A DNA stretch of 64,000 nt from Corynebacterium curieae (GTDB taxonomy: Bacteria > Actinomycetota > Actinomycetes > Mycobacteriales > Mycobacteriaceae), in assembly GCF_027570035.1 (NCBI RefSeq), contig NZ_JAKMUU010000002.1, forward strand, positions 248,001 through 312,000. The letters run 5' to 3'. The notes under the pieces were generated by a model. The model was not told the DNA's origin and did not search any database. It saw only the letters and a list, made by a program, of their open reading frames with translations. Shown piece by piece: positions 9,014 through 16,903 of the stretch. Each line of letters begins with the position of its first letter. Within the stretch, counting starts at the first letter, position 1. The position numbers and the translations under genes were made by a program.

Positions 9014-10633
9014 CTAGACCATCAACATCACGGGGATGACCGCGATCTTGACAATCTGCGCCACCACGATTGTTGCGGCATAACCGGTCATGATGCGCGT
9101 ATCGGAGCTAAGCCCCGTAGCGTAGTTGACCACCGCCGGTTGTCCAAAGATACCGGAGTGCCCGCCGGCGGTGCGAGTTTCAGACTGCCCCATGAAACGG
9201 TTGGCCATAGCAAAGAGGATGGCGGCAACCAAGGTGACAATGGCGGCAAGGATCATGCACTTCAGGCCCATCCAGGAGAATGCGGTGGACATGAACGCCT
9301 CACCGGAAGATAGGCCTACAGAAGCAAGGAAGATGACTAGACCCCACTGCTGGAACGCAGTATTGATGGAAGCGGGAACTTGCCATGGGATGCGGCGAGT
9401 ACGGTGCAAAGCGCCGAGAATCAGGCCTGTAATCAGCGGTCCGAGGGCAAATCCCAGCTCGAAGGAGGCACCTCCTGGCATCGGCACCACTACTTGGCCG
9501 AGCAGATAGCCTAGGAAGAGGCCACCGCCAAGGGCTACCCAGTTCAGCTCGGAATAGGACTTAATAGAGTCACCGAAGTAGTCCTTGATATCGCCCAAGC
9601 GATCAAACTTCACGATGAGCTCGAGGGTATCGCCGGAAGCCAAGTGGGTTTCATTATTTGCCAAGAATTGCTCGTCGCCGCGCTGCACGCGCACGATGCG
9701 CCCGCCGTAGCGCGAGAAGAGGTTCAGTTCCTCCACGGTGCGCCCAGCAATATCTTGGTTAGAAATAACCACGTTTTCAATGACGAGGCGCTTATCAACG
9801 AACGGAGTCTGCGGCTGGCGCTTGCCCAGCACCTGCGTGAGCTCGCGGGCCTTGGCCTTGGTGACCATCACGCGCAGAATATCGCCCTTATTTAGTTCGG
9901 GGCGATCGCCTGCCACGCGCACCTTATTGCCGCGGCGGATAGTGGCGATAACAAAGTGATCTTTGAACTTTTCTTCCAGATCCTCGTAGTTCACGTCTTT
10001 GGTAACGCGGATGGTGCGGGAACGGAAGATCTTGGAGGCAGAATTGTCCTTATCCCGCTTGGCAGGCCAGTTTTGCTTGAGTAGGAAGGCCACAAACAAG
10101 ATGGCTACTGCCACGCCCACGGGGTAGCCCAGCGAATAGCCCACAGCGGGTAGTTCTTCACCGGTTTGCTGCTGAGCCACTGCCAGTGACGGCGTCGAGG
10201 TGGTTGCGCCGGCGAACACGCCTACGGAAGCAAGCGAATCCAAGCCCAACATGCCACCAAAGAATAGGGCAGCTCCGGCAGCCACAATGATCGCAATTGC
10301 GGCAGTGAGCATGTGCTTCATCTGTTTGGAAAAGCCCTTGAAGAAGCGCTCACCGGCGGAAAGGCCCTGCATATAAATAAAAAGCCCCAAGCCCAGCTCT
10401 TGCATGGAGCTTAGGATGTCTTTATCTAGGTCTATGAATGAGCCAAAGGCCAAGCCCACAAAAAGCGTGCCCGCCGCGCCAAAGCGCAGTGGGCCGAAGG
10501 GGATCATGCCAAAAAGCGTGCCGAGCAGCACTATGAAGAAAATGCTCAGCCAAATATTTCCATCAAAAATAGCTAACACGCTGGAATAGTTTAGGCATTT
10601 CTCAAGAAAGCGCCACGTGAAAGGCTTTTCCAT
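9014..10633 (-). CDS. AspT/YidE-family exporter (SucE-like) with two TrkA-C domains
   Basis: Membrane transporter of the aspartate:alanine exchanger family. N-terminal membrane block (FFIVLLGTLFGMIPFGPLRFGAAG onward), then two cytoplasmic TrkA-C/RCK-C domains (around RTIRVTKDVNYEDLEEKF and VIENVVISNQDIAGRTVEE), then a second membrane block with GGGLFLGYLLGQ and GHSGIFGQPAVVNYA. From ATG 10633 it is 539 residues, the length I recall for the succinate exporter SucE of C. glutamicum; that substrate is an inference only. ATG 10633 has AGAAGG at 7 nt, better than ATG 10651. It is isolated between terminator and patatin gene. Confidence 0.8.
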   Translation of the reverse strand: MEKPFTWRFLEKCLNYSSVLAIFDGNIWLSIFFIVLLGTLFGMIPFGPLRFGAAGTLFVGLAFGSFIDLDKDILSSMQELGLGLFIYMQGLSAGERFFKGFSKQMKHMLTAAIAIIVAAGAALFFGGMLGLDSLASVGVFAGATTSTPSLAVAQQQTGEELPAVGYSLGYPVGVAVAILFVAFLLKQNWPAKRDKDNSASKIFRSRTIRVTKDVNYEDLEEKFKDHFVIATIRRGNKVRVAGDRPELNKGDILRVMVTKAKARELTQVLGKRQPQTPFVDKRLVIENVVISNQDIAGRTVEELNLFSRYGGRIVRVQRGDEQFLANNETHLASGDTLELIVKFDRLGDIKDYFGDSIKSYSELNWVALGGGLFLGYLLGQVVVPMPGGASFELGFALGPLITGLILGALHRTRRIPWQVPASINTAFQQWGLVIFLASVGLSSGEAFMSTAFSWMGLKCMILAAIVTLVAAILFAMANRFMGQSETRTAGGHSGIFGQPAVVNYATGLSSDTRIMTGYAATIVVAQIVKIAVIPVMLMV

Positions 10634-10730
10634 GCCTTGGCCTTCTGGCATTTACACTGGGCATACCGCTTTCCCGGCCGACGCCCCACCCCCAGCAGCG
10701 GTGCATCTCACAACCCGCGCTATCAGTGAG

Positions 10731-11600
10731 CTAATCGAGGAGGAATTCCTTCCACCGCGGCCACTCCGTATAGGTTTGCGCCTTGCCCGCTTGGTAGTTC
10801 GCACGCAACTTGTGCACATTGCGCTCAGTAGAGGCCACCTGCATATCCTCCGGGAAAAATAGCTGGGCCTTGCCTTGGCGCTCCAATTCCAAGAGCCAGT
10901 CTTTGGCGGCGTTGTATAAGGTGGGGCGGGCAATGAGGGCGTCGGCAATAGCGGGGTACCTGCGGAAGATACGGCGGATGAGCGCTGGACGCGCCACCTC
11001 GGGGCGCACATACCCGCGTGGCTTAGTACCGATGAAGAGGAATTTTTCATAGCCTGCCTGCTCTGCCTGCTCGATGGTGATGCCGCCGGAAGAGCCCAAA
11101 GCGCCGTCCACATATGGCGCGCCGTCGATAAAACGCATCGGCATAATCAACGGCAACGTGGACGAGGCCCGCACGCGCACAAAAAGATCCTCGGGGGTAT
11201 GCACGTCCTGGCGCGACCAATAAACGGACTCGCCGGTATCCGCCCGTGCCGCCGCCAGCACCATATCGGCCGGATGGTCGCGGTAAGCCTGCCAATCAAA
11301 GGGCAGATCCTTATCCGCGGCGCGCTCATAGATGTACTCTGCGTTGAAATATCCAGTACCACGCACCAACGAACCCACGCCGCCGAAGCTAGGATTTTTG
11401 GCAAAGTCCGTAAAGGACTCCTCCGCGCGCCGAGCATCGCGCGATAAATAGTTAACGGTGTGGGATGCCCCGGCTGACACGCCTCCCACCCAGCCAAAGT
11501 CCACGTTTTCCTCGATGAGTTTGACCATGCACGCGGCGGTATAGGAATTGCGCATGCCGCCGCCTTCAATAACGAGTGCGGTGTTGCTGGTATCAATCAT
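10731..11600 (-). CDS. Patatin-like phospholipase family protein
   Basis: Predicted serine acyl hydrolase acting on lipid esters. The oxyanion-hole glycines are in VIEGGGMRN, the nucleophile serine is in GGVSAGAS (GxSxG), and the catalytic Asp of the Ser-Asp dyad is in YVDGALG. Length is 289 residues from ATG 11600. The frame continues upstream, but those residues overlap the divergent gene and do not resemble the family. A TAGTAT hexamer on the minus strand (11614 to 11609) lies 8 nt before the ATG, giving a leaderless transcript. No signal peptide, so it is cytoplasmic or membrane-peripheral. Confidence 0.85.
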   Translation of the reverse strand: MIDTSNTALVIEGGGMRNSYTAACMVKLIEENVDFGWVGGVSAGASHTVNYLSRDARRAEESFTDFAKNPSFGGVGSLVRGTGYFNAEYIYERAADKDLPFDWQAYRDHPADMVLAAARADTGESVYWSRQDVHTPEDLFVRVRASSTLPLIMPMRFIDGAPYVDGALGSSGGITIEQAEQAGYEKFLFIGTKPRGYVRPEVARPALIRRIFRRYPAIADALIARPTLYNAAKDWLLELERQGKAQLFFPEDMQVASTERNVHKLRANYQAGKAQTYTEWPRWKEFLLD

Positions 11601-11625
11601 GGTGCCCCATACTACGCTGGGCCCA
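11601..11625. promoter_or_regulatory. 25-bp divergent leaderless promoter with shared -10 TA
   Basis: The plus-strand hexamer TACGCT (11613-11618) and the minus-strand hexamer TAGTAT (11614 to 11609) start with the same TA base pairs at 11613-11614. They lie 7 and 8 nt from the two ATGs. The design is repeated at 34989-35013. Confidence 0.55.
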
Positions 11626-11967
11626 ATGAAGCGCATTTTCCGGCAATTGCTCGCGGACGAGGAAGGCACCTTCGATATCGAGACGGGCCAGCAACCCCGC
11701 ACCGGGTTTGCCTACAACCCCACCGGTGTGGCTCTTTTGGAAGTAGATGAGCCCACGCCGGCTGCGATACGCAAAGCGCTCGCGCTTGCCAGGCAAGAAG
11801 GCGCGCGGTACTTGGGCACCTGGCGCCACCCAGACGGCCCACTAGTATTCCTTTCCACGGCCGTTACCCAAGACGAGTCTGTAGCCCGCGAGCGCGTCGC
11901 CGCCACGGGGCAGCACGCGTACTTCGATCTAGAACGCTGCCGCACCATCGCCGTTCCGGCTCATTAG
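11626..11967 (+). CDS. Conserved-looking small protein, function unknown
   Basis: A 113-residue soluble protein that I do not recognise. It has no signal peptide, membrane segment or cysteine-rich motif apart from one Cys near the end. It is balanced in charged residues and contains LARQEGARYLGTWRHP in the middle. The start at ATG 11626 is supported by a -10 hexamer 7 nt upstream and by the tight divergent promoter. Its stop codon TAG (11965-11967) forms part of the -10 hexamer of the next gene. Codon use resembles the neighbours, so it is likely a genuine gene. Confidence 0.65.
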   Translation: MKRIFRQLLADEEGTFDIETGQQPRTGFAYNPTGVALLEVDEPTPAAIRKALALARQEGARYLGTWRHPDGPLVFLSTAVTQDESVARERVAATGQHAYFDLERCRTIAVPAH

Positions 11968-11978
11968 ACTAAGGGCTT

Positions 11979-12356
11979 ATGGGATTAAAAGACGCACTCG
12001 CCCGGCTTACCGGCGCGCAGCCCCCACGCTTAGCGCGCCCCGATTCCACCGCCCCCACCGCACGGGTGGAAATGCTGGAGATCCACACCGCTGGCCCGCT
12101 TATCATTGTGGTCACTAATCAGCCCGGCGCGGAAGTGCTCTGCGAGGTAGCCCGCGCCCGTGAATCCGCTACCTTGGTCTCTCCCACTGCCACGGCTCAT
12201 TTTGCCGCCACCAACAAGGAGGCTCTACCCATCAAGGATCCCCGGCGCGGCTGGGTTATTCCACTTACGCCGGCGCTTAGCGACGCCCTCTTAGACCACC
12301 TCCCCGCCCCCGGCGAGTATGAGCTCTCCCCCGCTTTGGCCCTAGTGGTCGAATAA
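11979..12356 (+). CDS. Small protein of unknown function
   Basis: A 125-residue soluble protein, not recognised. The N-terminus is basic and proline-rich; the middle reads VEMLEIHTAGPLIIVVTNQPGAEVLCEVARARESATLV, suggestive of a small beta-rich fold. TAGACT at 11965-11970 precedes the ATG by 8 nt, so the gene has a leaderless promoter built over the stop codon of the gene before it. The gamma-carbonic-anhydrase-like gene follows 20 bp downstream with its own Shine-Dalgarno, so the two could be co-transcribed. I cannot assign a function. Confidence 0.6.
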   Translation: MGLKDALARLTGAQPPRLARPDSTAPTARVEMLEIHTAGPLIIVVTNQPGAEVLCEVARARESATLVSPTATAHFAATNKEALPIKDPRRGWVIPLTPALSDALLDHLPAPGEYELSPALALVVE

Positions 12357-12376
12357 ATTCTGGAAAGGACCCCAGC

Positions 12377-12916
12377 ATGCTCCTCCTACCCTTTGCTGGA
12401 AAGAAGCCGCGCATCCATCGCAGCGCATGGGTTGCACCGAATGCCACCATCATCGGAGACGTAGAAATCGGCCCGGAATCCTCCGTATTTTATGGCAGCG
12501 TGCTGCGCGGAGATGTGGGCGCAATTCGCATTGGCGCGCGGTGCAATATTCAGGATAATTGCGTCTTCCACGTGGAAGAAGATACTCCTTGTGTGCTGGA
12601 AGATGATGTCACGGTGGGCCACATGGCGATGGTGCACGCCGCGCACGTGGAGGCCGGTTGCCTGGTGGGGATGTCCTCTTCGCTGCTCTCGCGCTGCACT
12701 ATCGGTGCGGGCTCGCTTATTGCCGCCGGCGCCGTGGTGCTAGAAGGCACCGAAATCCCGCCACGGAGCCTTGCCGCAGGTGTACCGGCGAAGGTGCGCC
12801 GTGAACTCAGCCTGGAAGAATCGCAGTCCTTCATTCCTCACGCTGCGCGCTATGTAGAGTGCGCGCGCCATCAATCCGATGCGGCGCTAAGTCTGGATGA
12901 AGTCACCTTTGATTAG
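12377..12916 (+). CDS. Gamma-carbonic-anhydrase-like left-handed beta-helix protein
   Basis: A hexapeptide-repeat protein of the YrdA/PaaY/gamma-carbonic anhydrase group, 179 residues, likely a trimer with metal at the subunit interface. Repeats run from NATIIGDVEIGPESSVFYGSVLRGD to the GVPAKVRR cap. Three candidate metal histidines are in CVFHVEE, VGHMAMVH and the following HAAHVE segment. Catalysis is not certain because many members lack carbonic anhydrase activity. AAAGGA precedes the ATG. The stop codon shares TTAG with the convergent membrane gene. Confidence 0.85.
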   Translation: MLLLPFAGKKPRIHRSAWVAPNATIIGDVEIGPESSVFYGSVLRGDVGAIRIGARCNIQDNCVFHVEEDTPCVLEDDVTVGHMAMVHAAHVEAGCLVGMSSSLLSRCTIGAGSLIAAGAVVLEGTEIPPRSLAAGVPAKVRRELSLEESQSFIPHAARYVECARHQSDAALSLDEVTFD

Positions 12917-13566
12917 AGGGAAAGCACGCCCATGAGGATAAGGAAGATCGCCACGAGGTAGCCACCGAAGAGCGCCACCTGGGTGCTATTGGCGCGAGCT
13001 GCGGCAAAGAGCCGGCCCGCCGCTGACTTGGGATGCGCGCGCACCACCGCGATAAATAGGCCGCAGATGGTGGGCAGGGATAGCGCCAAGCTGGCATACC
13101 AGACCAGGCCGCCATATTGTGCTGCCGGAGCAATATCTTCTGTAGCCAAGTGCATAAGCCCGTAATAAAAAGGCACCGAGGTCAGCGATTGCACTACGCC
13201 CATTACGAAGCCGATGAGTGCGGTAATCGGTGACGGCGTGCGCAGCGGCTCTAGCAGCCGATTGACTAAGGCATTGGGCTGCCCTTTAGATCGCCATGAT
13301 CCGAAAGCCACCGCGATGCCTACCACTACAAGCACCCAACCGGCAATGGGTGAGCTCAAAATGGCCTCAATTTGGTCTTTTACTCCAAGCAGAAAAAACA
13401 TCACCACTGCCGCTGCAACGAGCACTCCGACCCAATCACCTACCACCACCAATGCGGCAATGCGCCGATACTTACCGCGGGGCAAAATAATGCCGATGGC
13501 CACAAGGATGCCAATGAGTAAGGCATTGACGGAATCCAGGAGGGCGAAACTAACGGCGTGGAGCAT
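12913..13566 (-). CDS. GAP/Sap-like integral membrane protein
   Basis: A 217-residue protein with about six membrane helices and no long soluble domain. The layout (LLDSVNALLIGILVAIGIILP at the start, FMGVVQSLTSVPFYYGLMHLA in the middle, GGYLVAIFLILMGVLSL at the end) resembles the GAP family, which includes mycobacterial Sap involved in lipid export. That link is inferred from layout, not from a signature residue. It is convergent with the carbonic-anhydrase-like gene and divergent from the MMPL exporter, so a role in envelope transport is plausible but unproven. Confidence 0.65.
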   Translation of the reverse strand: MLHAVSFALLDSVNALLIGILVAIGIILPRGKYRRIAALVVVGDWVGVLVAAAVVMFFLLGVKDQIEAILSSPIAGWVLVVVGIAVAFGSWRSKGQPNALVNRLLEPLRTPSPITALIGFVMGVVQSLTSVPFYYGLMHLATEDIAPAAQYGGLVWYASLALSLPTICGLFIAVVRAHPKSAAGRLFAAARANSTQVALFGGYLVAIFLILMGVLSL

Positions 13567-13665
13567 GCCGGACAGTCTACCGCCCTGTGCCGCTATTACC
13601 GATACCCCGAAGAAAAGACACCCTATATCTCAATAGCGACCATTTATGCTCCAGCACACAATATT

Positions 13666-13701
13666 TTGCACACAACCCGCAAACTTGCATACACTACGCA
13701 A
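13666..13701 (+). promoter_or_regulatory. MMPL promoter with two tandem TTGC-N9-GCAA operators
   Basis: TTGCAC (13666-13671) and TACACT (13690-13695) form a promoter with an 18-bp spacer. Two 17-bp motifs, TTGCACACAACCCGCAA (13666-13682) and TTGCATACACTACGCAA (13685-13701), start 19 bp apart and match at 13 of 17 positions. The first covers the -35 box and the second covers the -10 box, as expected for a repressor site, probably for the TetR protein encoded at the operon end. Confidence 0.6.
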
Positions 13702-13799
13702 TGTTTCCCGAAGGGTGCAGAATTTCACCCACGGATTCACTGTTCACTTTCACCCGCGCGCACAGCGTTGCGTGCACATCGCACGAGAAAGCACACTTG

Positions 13800-16178
13800 A
13801 TGTCTAAAATCCTCTACCGGCTAGGCAGCTGGTCCTACCGCAAGGTGTGGCCCTTTCTAGCCTTCTGGCTGATCGTCTTGGTTGCCATGGTGGGACTCAC
13901 CGCCGGCTTTGCCAAGTCACCGAACCCCAACTTCTCCATGCCGGAGATGGACTCCACCACCACCCAAGACAAAATGATGGAGCGCTTCGGCCAAGACACC
14001 GATGCCATGAGTTCTCCCGAAGGCACCGTGGTCATCCAAGCACCGGAGGGCAAGGACCTCACCGATAAGCAGGTAGCCGGCGAGGTAGACAACCTCCTCA
14101 GCGATCTCAAGGACACCGGTGCGCTCAAGAACCAAGACAAATTGGTCAGCCCGGTCATGGCCGCAGCCGGCATGGAAAAGCAGATGGGCGAAAAGATGAA
14201 AGCCCAGCACATGCCGGAAGAGCAGATTAAGAAGAACCTGCAGCAACTCTCCCCACTCAGCGAGGACAAAACTACCGGTACCGTCACTATTACCTTCGAC
14301 GCCGACGATGTCATGGACATCCCGGAAGAAGATATGACTGCGGTAACGGACGTGCTCCACAAGTACGACGAGGGCGACCTCACGGTTAAATACCAAGGCA
14401 ATGCCTTTAGCGCCGCCGGCAAACAGATGAGCGGCAGCGCCGAGGTTATTGGCCTTATCGTCGCCGCAATCGTGCTGCTGATTACCTTCGGTTCCTTCGT
14501 TGCTGCCGGCATGCCACTCATTTCCGCCGTCATCGGCGTAGGCATCGGCATTCTTGGTGTGCAGGTATCCACCGTATTTACGGATACCATCTCCGATATG
14601 ACCCCGACCCTGGCCTCCATGATTGGCCTGGCAGTCGGCATCGATTACGCACTGTTTATTGTCAACCGCTTCCGCAATGAACTCATTACCTCGTCTGGTC
14701 TCAATAACCTTTCCCCCAAGGAGCTAGCTAGGGAACTGAAGAAGATGGATAAGGCCACCCGCGCTCACGCCATGGGCATGGCCTTGGGCACCGCAGGCAG
14801 TTCTGTCGTCTTCGCCGGCACCACCGTGGTCATCGCGTTGGCCGCACTGACCATCATCGGCATCCCATTCCTGGGAACCATGGCCATCGCTGCTGCGGCG
14901 ACGGTGATTATCGCCGTGCTCGTTGCCAATACCTTTATCCCTGCCCTGCTGGGCCTTTTGGGCACCAAGATCTTCGCCGGCCGCGTCCCTGGCCCGAAGG
15001 TTCCAGACCCAGAAGACGAAAAGCCCACCATGGGCCTGCGCTGGGTACGCCGCGTGCGCGCCCACCCGTGGCTGCACCTCATCGCGGGCGTCGTGTTGCT
15101 GGCTATCTTGGCCGTACCATTCGCCCAGCTGCGCCTAGCCATGCCTACCGACGGCACCGCCAAGCCCGGCACCCCGCAGCGCGAGGCGTACGAGATCACG
15201 GCCGATGCCTTTGGCCCAGGCCGCAATGCCCCGATGATCGCTTTCGTTGATGTGGCGGATGTTCCCGAGCAGGACCGCATGCCGGCCTTCCAGGACCTAC
15301 TGCAGGAATTTAATAGCAACGACGGCGTAGAAAACGCCCAGATCGTGCAGACCACCGAAAACGATGATGCTGCGCAGATAATGATCACCCCTACCACCGG
15401 AGCGACTGACGAAAAGACCACCGAAACCCTCAACCACCTGCGCGATTACCAGGGTGAGTTTGAAAAGACCGGCGGCTCCTACGGTATTACCGGCATCACC
15501 CCAATCTTTGATGACATTTCTGAGCGCCTCAATAACGTGCTTATCCCTTATGTCGCCATCGTGCTGGGCTTGGCCTTCATCGTCTTGATGCTGGTCTTCC
15601 GCTCCATCTGGGTACCGCTCATCGCCGCAGCCGGCTTCGCGCTTTCGATGGCTGCTACCTTCGGCATCACCGTTGCCATTTGGCAAGAAGGCATGTTCGG
15701 CATCGTCGACGACCCACAGCCACTGCTTTCCTTCTTGCCCATTATGCTCATCGGCCTTACCTTCGGCCTGGCCATGGACTATCAGGTCTTCCTGGTCACC
15801 CGCATGCGCGAGGGCTTTGTCAATGGCAAGACGGCCGGCAACGCTACCTCGAATGGCTTTAAGCACGGCGCACGCGTGGTAACCGCCGCGGCGCTCATTA
15901 TGACTTCCGTCTTCGCCGCCTTCATCTTGATGGACGAGCCGTTCATTAAGACCATGGGCTTTGCCCTAGCTGCGGGCGTTCTTATCGACGCCTTCGTGGT
16001 CCGCATGATGATCATCCCGGCCACCATGTTCGTGTTGGACAAAAAGGCATGGTGGTTCCCACGCTGGTTGGATAAGATCACCCCTAACATGGACATTGAG
16101 GGCGAAGCCTTGCACTCAGACCGCGAGGCGCTCCTGCGCGCCCAACGAGAGAAGGTAGGCGAGACACACCGTGGCTAG
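13800..16178 (+). CDS. MMPL/RND-family exporter
   Basis: A proton-driven exporter of lipids or drugs in the cytoplasmic membrane, 792 residues, with 11-12 helices and two large periplasmic loops. The functional Asp-Tyr pairs expected in helices 4 and 10 are present in GLAVGIDYALFIVNRFR and GLAMDYQVFLVTRM. It is shorter than mycolate-exporting MmpL3 and lacks its long C-terminal tail, so a drug or small-lipid exporter is more likely. ATG 13800 is chosen because SKILYRLGSWSYRKVWPF is the usual N-terminus; the in-frame ATG at 13701 sits inside the operator. The next gene overlaps by 8 nt. Confidence 0.9.
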   Translation: MSKILYRLGSWSYRKVWPFLAFWLIVLVAMVGLTAGFAKSPNPNFSMPEMDSTTTQDKMMERFGQDTDAMSSPEGTVVIQAPEGKDLTDKQVAGEVDNLLSDLKDTGALKNQDKLVSPVMAAAGMEKQMGEKMKAQHMPEEQIKKNLQQLSPLSEDKTTGTVTITFDADDVMDIPEEDMTAVTDVLHKYDEGDLTVKYQGNAFSAAGKQMSGSAEVIGLIVAAIVLLITFGSFVAAGMPLISAVIGVGIGILGVQVSTVFTDTISDMTPTLASMIGLAVGIDYALFIVNRFRNELITSSGLNNLSPKELARELKKMDKATRAHAMGMALGTAGSSVVFAGTTVVIALAALTIIGIPFLGTMAIAAAATVIIAVLVANTFIPALLGLLGTKIFAGRVPGPKVPDPEDEKPTMGLRWVRRVRAHPWLHLIAGVVLLAILAVPFAQLRLAMPTDGTAKPGTPQREAYEITADAFGPGRNAPMIAFVDVADVPEQDRMPAFQDLLQEFNSNDGVENAQIVQTTENDDAAQIMITPTTGATDEKTTETLNHLRDYQGEFEKTGGSYGITGITPIFDDISERLNNVLIPYVAIVLGLAFIVLMLVFRSIWVPLIAAAGFALSMAATFGITVAIWQEGMFGIVDDPQPLLSFLPIMLIGLTFGLAMDYQVFLVTRMREGFVNGKTAGNATSNGFKHGARVVTAAALIMTSVFAAFILMDEPFIKTMGFALAAGVLIDAFVVRMMIIPATMFVLDKKAWWFPRWLDKITPNMDIEGEALHSDREALLRAQREKVGETHRG

Positions 16179-16770
16179 TCTGCGCGAAGAAAAGAAGCGG
16201 GCTACGCGTCAGGCCATGGCCGATGCGGCAGCGCGCCTCGTCCTCGACGGCGGCACCGAAGCCGCCACGGTTTCAGGAATTACTGCCGCTGTCGGGGTCT
16301 CCCCGCGCACCTTTCACAACTACTTCTCCTCGGTGGCCGATGCCCTCCTGTACTTCGCGGCCGATGTATTGGAGGCTTTCGCCGCGGAAATACCCACCGT
16401 TTGCCCTGGCAAGAGCGTCTTTGCCGTATTGGAAGCAGCGTTGCTCGAGTCCTTGGAAGACGAAGATAAGGAGCTGCGGTCCCTCCATACGCTGTATCGC
16501 ATTGGCGAGGCCCTCGATAACCTCAGCCATACTTCTGAAGAAAGGCGGCGTTTCGAGCGCGTATCTGACACCATCATTTCCGCCTTCCAGCAGCGCGGAA
16601 CTGATTACACGGACTATGAGCTAAGCGTTGTCCTCAATGCGTGCGCCGGCGGCAGCGTTGCTATCCGGCAGGAGCTGGACCGACGCCAGGCTGCGGGAGG
16701 TGAAGTCAGCATCGAGGAGAAGAAAAAGCTGGTTCACGCCACCTTTACCGTCTTACGCACCCTAGATTAG
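16171..16770 (+). CDS. TetR-family regulator of the MMPL exporter
   Basis: A 199-residue one-component repressor. The N-terminal helix-turn-helix is at about residues 10-55, with recognition-helix region VSGITAAVGVSPRTFHNYF. The C-terminal ligand domain is not specific enough to guess an effector. It starts with GTG inside the last codons of the exporter gene, so both are translated from one mRNA. The exporter promoter carries a pair of 17-bp palindrome-like motifs at 13666-13701, which makes autoregulation together with the exporter the simplest model. Confidence 0.9.
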   Translation: MASLREEKKRATRQAMADAAARLVLDGGTEAATVSGITAAVGVSPRTFHNYFSSVADALLYFAADVLEAFAAEIPTVCPGKSVFAVLEAALLESLEDEDKELRSLHTLYRIGEALDNLSHTSEERRRFERVSDTIISAFQQRGTDYTDYELSVVLNACAGGSVAIRQELDRRQAAGGEVSIEEKKKLVHATFTVLRTLD

Positions 16771-16903
16771 GAAGCGCGCCGCTACCGTATAGATTCGTTC
16801 ACCTTGACGCTTAGCTACAGCATGAAAGATCGCTGTGCAGGTTGAGCTTCTTGGTGGCGGCGTATGACTACGCGTGCCAGTACCCGTATCATCATGAGCA
16901 ACC

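Noticed and set aside
13701-13799. Earlier in-frame ATG for the MMPL gene at 13701
   Set aside because: It lies within the operator and 5 nt from the -10 box; the predicted extra residues are unlike MMPL N-termini.
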